A stretch of 64,000 nucleotides of DNA from Tanypteryx hageni (lineage: Eukaryota; Arthropoda; Insecta; Odonata; Petaluridae), in contig CM054113.1 in the NCBI GenBank assembly GCA_028673005.1, positions 207,009,504 to 207,073,503 on the forward strand. Reading direction: 5' to 3'. The notes under the pieces are model-generated. The model ran no database searches. It was not told where the DNA came from and saw only the letters and a program-made list of their open reading frames with translations. The position numbers and the translations under genes are program-made. This document shows, piece after piece, positions 57,485 through 64,000 of the stretch (position 1 is its first letter; every line of letters begins with the position of its first letter).

Positions 57485-60146
57485 TATCAGTATGACGATC
57501 ATCTATTCCACAAAAAGCCATTTTAAGGAAAGAATGTGCCGAAAATGCAAAGATTAGCAAACTTTGATAATAACAAAACTGTCGTTTCCTCACCCAGTCC
57601 CATTTCCCTTCAACTCCTTCGAAATAAAACGAGTCCCTAGAACGGCAATCAGCGCCTCTTTACAGAACCCTACTTGCTTCGTCACATCAGCGGCGACGGG
57701 TGAATGCGTCAGCGATAGAATAGGACGCTTTGCATCTCCAGTACCTCTCTTTCTTAAACGTGACGTCAAAGATAATACTTTCAGACAAAAACATTTGAGC
57801 GAGAAATATGAATCTTCTTAATGATTGTAGAAAAATAATTAATAAAAAATTGTAACCTAGTTTTAAACCTTAGAAAAATAACCCCAAAATGATATACTAA
57901 TTGCGATATATAATAATAATATTATTGTCGTTTTTCCGCTAATGGCAATGTATTCGTAAATTGTTCTCAGGGAATATTTGCGCTAGAAATACATGCAGTG
58001 TTTTAAAATACAGCGAAAAAACATGTTCATCATTGTCGAACGAAACATTAAACAAATAAAATCCTCTTCTATAAAATATGCAGTAGATATTAGTTCGTTA
58101 GAATGAAAATTAGCTATTACCGTGAGGAGTTATCAAATCATCTACACCACAATTTAACATAGAAAAATGAATAATCTTGGCTATATGTCGAGAATTTGTC
58201 GACGGATGGAATTTCAACGGATTTTGAAAAAAACATACGCTATAATAATTTCGTGAATCTAAAGTTAAGCGTGCTTTAAAGGAAATTTATATTTATATTT
58301 AAAAGCTCTTTTAAAAAAGTAGAGCACATAATACCTACTTGAAAATATATTTCTTTGCTACTCGAACAAAGATCGATTGAGTACATATTTTTTGCCGTTG
58401 AAGAATTGGGCTAGAGCTATGAAAACTAAGGTAAAAAATTCTTCAAATGATTACAGTTATTATCCCAGACACTTAAAAATCAACGGATAATGCGTTCTTT
58501 ATGCTAAAAGAAGTTTTAAGATATTTGGATACTGTTGGAGTGTATCCGAAAAGAAATCGAAGAATTATGGCGCAGAATATAATAGTAATTAAAAATTCTA
58601 CTTCATATATTCAAATTTAGCCGGATTCGCCGCTCACTTATTTTTGCCAGCACCAGTATATACCAGTAAATAAACATTTTCTGCGATGGGAAAGTAACGT
58701 TAATGTTCTTCATCAGTTCCTCAGCCATTAAGTAGTACAACGAAGATACATTATGCAACAAATCAAATATTAATATTTTATTTTTTTAAACATGCATATG
58801 ATGTGGTAGGAGGAAGTTCTTTCTCGGTATTTTAAAAAATAAATGCATCTCCCAGAAATACTATTCCACTCTCCAAACTCTCCGGAAATATCCTTTTAAT
58901 GTTAAACAAGGCTGAAATAGGAGGGATTTTAGAAAGCCATGTTGAAAGAGATCGATTAAATTATTAATCCAAATGATAACATCTATTCATTAATGTATTG
59001 AATGTTCAAAGGCCCTCAAAGATAACAGGAATAGTGCCTATTTATCCATATATGAATGCTTAACGAGACGAACGGCAAGGGTAAATTTTGACTGTAAAAG
59101 ACGCGCTGTAACGCAAGCCATGAAAAATATGATCGGCAATATTATCTACATAGAGGAAAGGAACAAAAATATCGGTTGAGTATACAAAACTGATCCAAAA
59201 TTTGACATACCAAAATATGTATGTGAGTTCATTATCGCGGCGAATATTTTGATAAAATATTTAATGACAACTGATTCACAGAAGGAATTAGTTGAAATAT
59301 TGTGTTAAACCCATGAGCTTCAGAATTTTGCAAATATTTATTCGATCGGTGATTAGTATATAAACTAAATATCAGTCATGTGCCCATACATGCACCAATG
59401 CCGACGATTTTCAAAGCGTTTTTCGCGAGGCCATCTAATTAAATAAGAGGATTTCAGCGGCACCCCATATCGAAACCAGATAATATGCGCGCACATTAGC
59501 TTCCAAATTGACGTTCAGTTGTTAAACATCGTCTGTTTATAAAATTCGAGAAGTATATTTCAGAGAAGCTGTTTTATTTCCCTAAAATACATTGACGCAA
59601 TCAAATCCAATAAACTATAACTTGGACGAAATTTTCGCCGAAAACTGTCACTAAAATGAGCAGCGATTATGACGTATTTTACCACAAATAGCTGTTTTTC
59701 AACTACTTATAGCAGGGGGCACCACAAAACGTTTTGCTGAAAGTACCAAATGGAGCTTTATATATCAATGTGCGAGCAACATATGCACTTTCAAACGACT
59801 GATCGAACTGCGTCTAAATTTCAAAGAGCTAGTTGTCAGAATTTATTTGGTTGTGCAAATTGTCATTTGTCTACGTTAAAAGTGTATTGCGTCCACACAA
59901 TCGAAAAACATTCATTAATGATATTTAATGACACCTCCTGCTGGCAGATATACGAATATGCATGTCTTAAAGAAACTGAATTGTAGAAACGACACTTAAA
60001 TTCAACCCATTTCTTTTTATTTTCCTGACACTTTGCCTCCTTCCCTTTCTATGCTCTTTTCATATATTTCCGTTCTTCTAATTTCTTCTTTATTATGATT
60101 ATCTCTCATTAAGAATCTATAAAATTAGCAAATGAAATTATCGCCG
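57485..60146. other. Unannotated AT-rich sequence
   Basis: No gene or bounded element was recognised over 2.6 kb. CAGGGGGCACCACAAAACG at 59713 looks like a hAT left end but no partner was found. Confidence 0.5.
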
Positions 60147-60630
60147 TACTTATCACTGGTTAGACCAGAAGTGGATTACGTCTCATGCATATGGGATCCG
60201 TACGAGAAGGGACATATAATTCAAATAGAAAGAGTGCAGCGCAGAGCAGCCAGATTCGTAAAACAAAAGCACGAACATAAGGAGAGCGTCACCTAATTAT
60301 TGAGGGATTTGAACTGGGTACCACTGGAGAATCGTAGATTGAACTCAAGGTTGCAGCTTCTGGATAAATATAGATCGGAATGTCAAAAATACGAGGTTGT
60401 AGGAATAATTGAAGAACCAACATATATAGGTAGAAACGACCGTGACGATAAGATACGTGAGATCGATTGTAGGACGGAGCGTTATCTAGGCTCGTTATTT
60501 CCGAGGACAATACGAGATCACAATAGAAAATTTCAACCTGCGATAGACAATCTTAAGGTAGGTTTTGGTGCATTACACCCCCTACCACCCACCAATTATG
60601 TGCATTGCAGGGTAACATGTAGAAGTAGAT
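60147..60630 (+). pseudogene. 5'-truncated LINE C-terminal fragment
   Basis: Same family as 19908-21046, plus strand. It starts within LVRPEVDYVSCIWDPYEKG, has a stop in the next segment, then NWVPLENRRLNSRLQLLDKY, RNDRDDKIREIDCRTERYLG and FPRTIRDHNRKFQPAIDNL. The 3' part reads AGGTAGGTTTTGGTGCATTA, a CACCCCCTACCACCCACC stretch and TGCAGGGTAACATGTAGAAG. The encoded part is nearly the same as the 20-kb copy, so the two are close relatives. It ends about 250 bp before the Polinton integrase. Confidence 0.88.
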
Positions 60631-60897
60631 ATATTTTGAAGGCCTTAACGGATAAAAATCATGAAAATAAATCAAGATTCAGAAATGAACGCGGTGTTAC
60701 TTTTTTAACTACGGACTTTTCTTAACGGTTCGTTTAAATCAAATACTTTTACTGCCAAAGTGTTTTATAAGTACATATTTTCATCAAAATTTTCAATTAT
60801 TCAAACATAGACCTACAAAGAAAGAAGATACGACCTCAACAGATATTACTGAAATGACTTTTGGAAAAAGATTTCTTATACATTCAACTTCCTCATT
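60631..60897. other. Junction between LINE fragment and Polinton
   Basis: AT-rich sequence of unknown origin. Polinton homology could not be followed upstream of about 60895. Confidence 0.4.
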
Positions 60898-61452
60898 GTG
60901 GATTTTTACGACAAATATAAAGGTGTCAAAGCTGCCGTAGTAGAAAGATTCAATAGGACGTTAAAATCTAAGATGTATAAGTATTTTACGAAAAATAATA
61001 CCTTTAATTATGTGAACGTATTACCAAAATTATTGAAAGGGTATAATGATACGATTCATACAGCCATTGGGATAGCACCAACCGACGTGAACAAATCGAA
61101 TGCTTTTCTCGTGAAAAAAAGACTACTCGATAGAGGAAAGAGAAAAATAAAGCCAGAATATAAGGTGGGCGATTACGTAAGGATGAGCAAGGGGAGAATG
61201 CCATTCGCTAAAGGTTACACTCCGAACTATACAACTGAGATATTCAAAATTAAATCCGTTATTTTAGGGAATATGGTTTCTATGTACAAGTTGGAAGATT
61301 TGAATGGTGAACCCATCGAGGGAAATTTTTACGGTCCGGAATTAAGACGAACGGTTATATCTAAAACTACCGAATTTAAAATAGATCAAATATTGAGAAG
61401 AAGAGGAAAAGGTAAGTCTAGAACATTTCGTCAAGTGGGTAGGATATCCTAA
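60898..61452 (+). pseudogene. Polinton integrase, C-terminal half
   Basis: A retrovirus-like DDE integrase that inserts the element's DNA. The 184-codon open frame starts at a GTG with no ATG upstream, so the first two catalytic Asp residues and the zinc-binding N-terminus are missing. VVERFNRTLKSKMYKYF at residues 14-30 carries the last catalytic acidic residue (Glu16). KPEYKVGDYVRMSKGRMPFA at about 81-100 opens the C-terminal SH3/chromo-like DNA-binding part, which runs to the YGPELRR region. This half has no internal stop. It is a truncated gene lying 150 bp upstream of the penton gene. Confidence 0.88.
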
Positions 61453-61604
61453 TTATTTTAACTCATGGGTAAAAGCATCAACTGTGAATCGTTTAAAAAA
61501 TTTATAAGTCGATATTCAATTCGCTTTGTGAAGAAAGAAGACGGAGAGTGATAAAGTCTCAACGATAGTTAATGTTGATTCATTATAAATTGGGGTATTA
61601 AAAA

Positions 61605-62570
61605 ATGAATGGTTTTTATATCACTCCTTTAAGCAATTCTTCTTATTTTAATGATAATTCCATAGCTCATTTCAAACAAAATTAGCTAATAGATTGTATT
61701 TGGAGAATAGTCAATGGCAAGTTGGGCTTTGTGAGATTTCTTTTTCGATCACAAATGTGGAGGAGGAAAGAAGTATAAAAACATTAAGTGAAAGAAGCGC
61801 AAGTTCAACAGAATCGATAGGAGGAGGAAGTGAAAAACAAACAGGAATCTCAGAAATCACTTCCACCGATGCGGTAATAAAAATAGATAAGGTACACAAT
61901 CTCAATTTCCGCCCCCCAAAATATAAGTCATTTAATGAGGCTTTCGAATCTTTGTGCAGAAGCTATGCGGCGCAATATAGAGATACTCTTCATATCACCC
62001 TAGTAATTACCATACGTAATTATATATCAGCTAATGTTCCTCATCCCCAAAAAAAGAAATTGGGTGAATATGATCCTAGAGAATATGTGATTATATCTAA
62101 TGAAAAAATCACTTATGCTATAAAGAGAGGATATAACATTTCTTTTATTCAATTTATACGTTCGATAATAACAGAAAATGATTTTATTGAAGTGCTGAAC
62201 GATATTACCGAAGGTATCGTAAAAGGTTATGGCCCAGAAAAGGAACGTTATTTTAGATCATTAGTCACTGGAAGATCAAAAAGAGATTTATCGGGGAGTG
62301 ATGATACAGCTGAAAATGGTGATATCTTCGTTTAAACTGATATAATAAAACCTCAAATGATAGGCGATTCGATGAGTAGATGTTTGAGAATCGTTAATTC
62401 TAAGAAAAATCTCCAGAAATTTGATCGCATCTATTATTTCCCAATCGAAAAAAAATGAAATCAAAAGCATTGAAATATTGCTAGCTAATCAAAACGGGAA
62501 ACCTTATAATTTCTCTCCTGATACAAAACCTTCTACTTTAGTTCTACACTTTATAAAAGTATCACATTAG
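61605..62570 (+). pseudogene. Polinton penton (minor capsid) protein, interrupted
   Basis: It starts at ATG 61605 (MNGFYITPLSNSSYFN), as usual for the N-terminal strand of this jelly-roll protein. A frame change near 61680 leads into the main open part (61694-62332) with LENSQWQVGLCEISF near its start and NLNFRPPKYKSFNEAFESL in the middle. TAA at 62333-62335 interrupts it. The same frame then reads IIKPQMIGDSMSRCLRIVN, a conserved C-terminal stretch. A further frame change in the A-run at about 62450 precedes the last strand (NFSPDTKPSTLVLHFIKV) and the TAG at 62568-62570. The role (fivefold capsid vertices) is inferred from Polinton and adenovirus-like relatives. Confidence 0.8.
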
Positions 62571-62641
62571 TCAAAATCATCATTATAAATCGAAATGTCA
62601 TGCAATGCGGATCGATAATCGGCATATTATGTCAATCAATG

Positions 62642-63037
62642 CGGGGGAGACATTGGGTCCGTTTATCAACAAAGTTATGGAGTTCAGAGAGGTAGAGGAT
62701 TGGGCGGTTTATTTAGAGAACTATTTCGTCTCGCAAAACCGCTGTAAGCAGTGGAATCAAAGCGGTGGATAGAAAAGCTCTTAGATCCAGTGTGGGTGCC
62801 TTGTCCGAATTAGGTACAAGACCCGTTAGTAATATAATGCGTGATCATTTTAAGGAAGCAGGGATGAATTTGAAGAGAAAAGCTGAAGATAAAATTAAAT
62901 CGATCGGAGGGATGGGTTTACGTATTAGTAAGCGACCCAAATTGAGGAAAATAAAAAGAACGACCATACATAATAAGCACCATTCGGGAAAGACTAAGCG
63001 GGGAGTGAACACGTTTACTCACGATATATTTTCATAA
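62642..63037 (+). pseudogene. Polinton small basic minor capsid protein, frameshifted
   Basis: The first part (62642-62745) encodes an amphipathic segment with GRGLGGLFRELFRLAKPL, then meets a stop. From about 62747 another frame takes over and stays open to TAA 63035-63037, with ALRSSVGALSELGTRPVSN and a Lys/Arg-rich C-terminus (LRKIKRTTIHNKHHSGKTKR). A small protein with a Gly-rich amphipathic front and a basic tail between the penton and major capsid genes is regular in Polintons; functions such as membrane or DNA contact are inferred. The stop overlaps the next gene's ATG as TAATG. Confidence 0.7.
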
Positions 63038-63998
63038 TGGCTAATGAATGCATGCTCACTTCTCTATATTTATTCGATAAACCTACTTATCAAACGAACA
63101 TTTTATCGAAACAAGTGATTCCTTATTAACCGACATCTTCTGTAGATAATCAATCTGTAATAGAATTCAGAGTTAAAAATTCTGGTGATTTATACGCAGA
63201 TTTAAATAACGCATGCTTAAAGCTGAAAGTTAAATTTTGTAAAGAAGATGGGGCAGATTATAAGTCAGCAGATTCCGAACATCTGGGGGTGGTTAATAAC
63301 CTCCTACATTCCTTATTCTCCCAATGTAACGTTTATTTAAATGGAATACAAGTCACACCATCGGAAGATAATTATCATTATCGTACTTACATAGAAACTC
63401 TCCTAAATTACGGGCAAGATGCTGCATCTACACATTTGAGATGCGCTGGATGGTTACCGGATAGTGGGAACAGATATTAATTCGCAAACTTCAACTAATC
63501 CAAAATTTGTAGAGAGAAAGAAACAATATGCTGACAGTGCTACTGTAAAACTTGTAGGTAGACTCCATGCAGATGTGCTGAATCAATCTCGGCTGCTCCT
63601 GAATGGAATCGAGTTGGTAATTAAACTGACTTACGCGAGACCTAGTTTTTACATAATGGAGAAAATAATGGAAATTCATTTCTGAAAATTCTTGACGCTA
63701 CTTTATACTTTCGACACTTTATATATATATATATCCGTAAAAACGAGTTGAGGTTAAAACTTTTACGATTCCAAAAGGTACCCGCACGTTAAATTTGGAT
63801 AACGTTGTAATGAGGCAATTACCAGAAACTATGATTTTCACTATGGTAGATAACGGATCGTATGTTGGAGAGAGGGAAAAAAATTCTTTCTCATTCAATC
63901 ATTATTCTCTATCAGATTTTAATTTAACGGTGTTCAAATCCCTCCGGGAGGGTCGAAGATGAGTTTTACTGAGAAACTTTACACTCAAGCATACTATT
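63037..63998 (+). pseudogene. Polinton major capsid protein, 5' part, interrupted
   Basis: The major capsid protein of Polintons is a double jelly-roll. It starts at ATG 63037, overlapping the previous stop. A TAA at 63127-63129 breaks the frame early. The same frame continues with EFRVKNSGDLYADLNNACLK and VNNLLHSLFSQCNVYLNGIQ, the hallmark N-terminal strands, up to GWLPDSGNRY (63480). Frame changes follow near 63470 and 63665. A (TA)n run at 63717-63734 has expanded inside the gene. A further open stretch (63741-63930) contains TFTIPKGTRTLNLDNVVMRQ and NDNGSYVG-like sequence (MVDNGSYVGE) of the same protein. The gene continues past the window. Confidence 0.85.
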
Positions 63999-64000
63999 CT

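Larger units (their letters stand above)
60898..63998 (+). mobile_element. Polinton/Maverick fragment, continues past the window
   Basis: Four genes of the Polinton type lie head to tail on the plus strand: integrase C-terminal half, penton protein, small basic minor capsid protein, major capsid protein. Polintons are 15-20-kb self-synthesising DNA transposons with virus-like capsid genes. Neither terminal inverted repeat is in the window. The left part is lost: the integrase starts inside its catalytic domain. Every structural gene is interrupted, so this is a relic. The polymerase, ATPase and protease genes expected elsewhere in a complete copy would lie to the right, if present. Confidence 0.9.

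Noticed and set aside
59713..59731. CAGGGGGCACCACAAAACG as a hAT left end
   Set aside because: No inverted partner or octamer duplication within several kilobases.
1..64000. CRISPR arrays, operons, bacterial-type promoters or terminators
   Set aside because: No regularly spaced identical repeats, no clustered prokaryotic genes and no ribosome-binding context. The elements and the tRNA indicate a eukaryotic nuclear genome.

Overview
This is almost certainly a stretch of arthropod nuclear DNA. A non-holometabolous insect or similar lineage is my guess from the mix of elements and is not proven. It is AT-rich and gene-poor, with long CpG-tolerant polypurine/polypyrimidine blocks, and it is packed with decayed transposable elements. 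I see no intact protein-coding host gene. The supported host features are one tRNA-Gln(CUG) gene (33558-33629) and a possible 3'-terminal coding exon with a poly(A) signal (9509-9661, signal at 9743).

Layout. 1-9.5 kb: mostly unique sequence, with a GC-rich simple-sequence block at 3.7-8.2 kb. 9.5-18.2 kb: the candidate terminal exon, an old LINE 3' end, two tandem tRNA-derived SINEs, a 244-bp MITE with TAA target duplications, and a 1.2-kb non-autonomous hAT element holding five tandem units of about 150 bp. 19.4-22.6 kb: a dispersed repeat split by a 2.9-kb hAT element with a CGGBP1-type transposase relic, itself split by a 5'-truncated LINE. 22.6-32.2 kb: unique sequence, purine-rich blocks and a short LINE tail. 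32.2-34.8 kb: a hAT element nested in another hAT element, the tRNA gene, and further hAT pieces. 38.9-47 kb: more dispersed repeats, a hAT-like element with a SINE inside it, and a 198-bp palindromic tRNA-half insertion with a 13-bp target duplication. 47.3-50.8 kb: a second hAT-in-hAT nest; both levels keep perfect 8-bp target duplications. 52-57.5 kb: an inverted-repeat element with a hammerhead-like motif, a 0.4-kb GGA-type tract, a Penelope-like retroelement with RT and GIY-YIG parts, and two hAT MITEs joined at one shared target site. 60.1-64 kb: a LINE fragment, then a decayed Polinton/Maverick (integrase C-terminal half, penton, a small basic minor capsid protein, major capsid protein) that runs off the window.

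How the parts relate. The order of insertion can be read in several places: dispersed repeat, then CGGBP1-type hAT, then LINE; outer hAT, then inner hAT at 47 kb and again at 32 kb; hAT-like element, then SINE at 40 kb. Every transposase, RT and capsid frame found carries stops or frameshifts, or is truncated, so none looks able to move by itself. Percent identities, family names beyond the broad class, and copy numbers could not be computed here.
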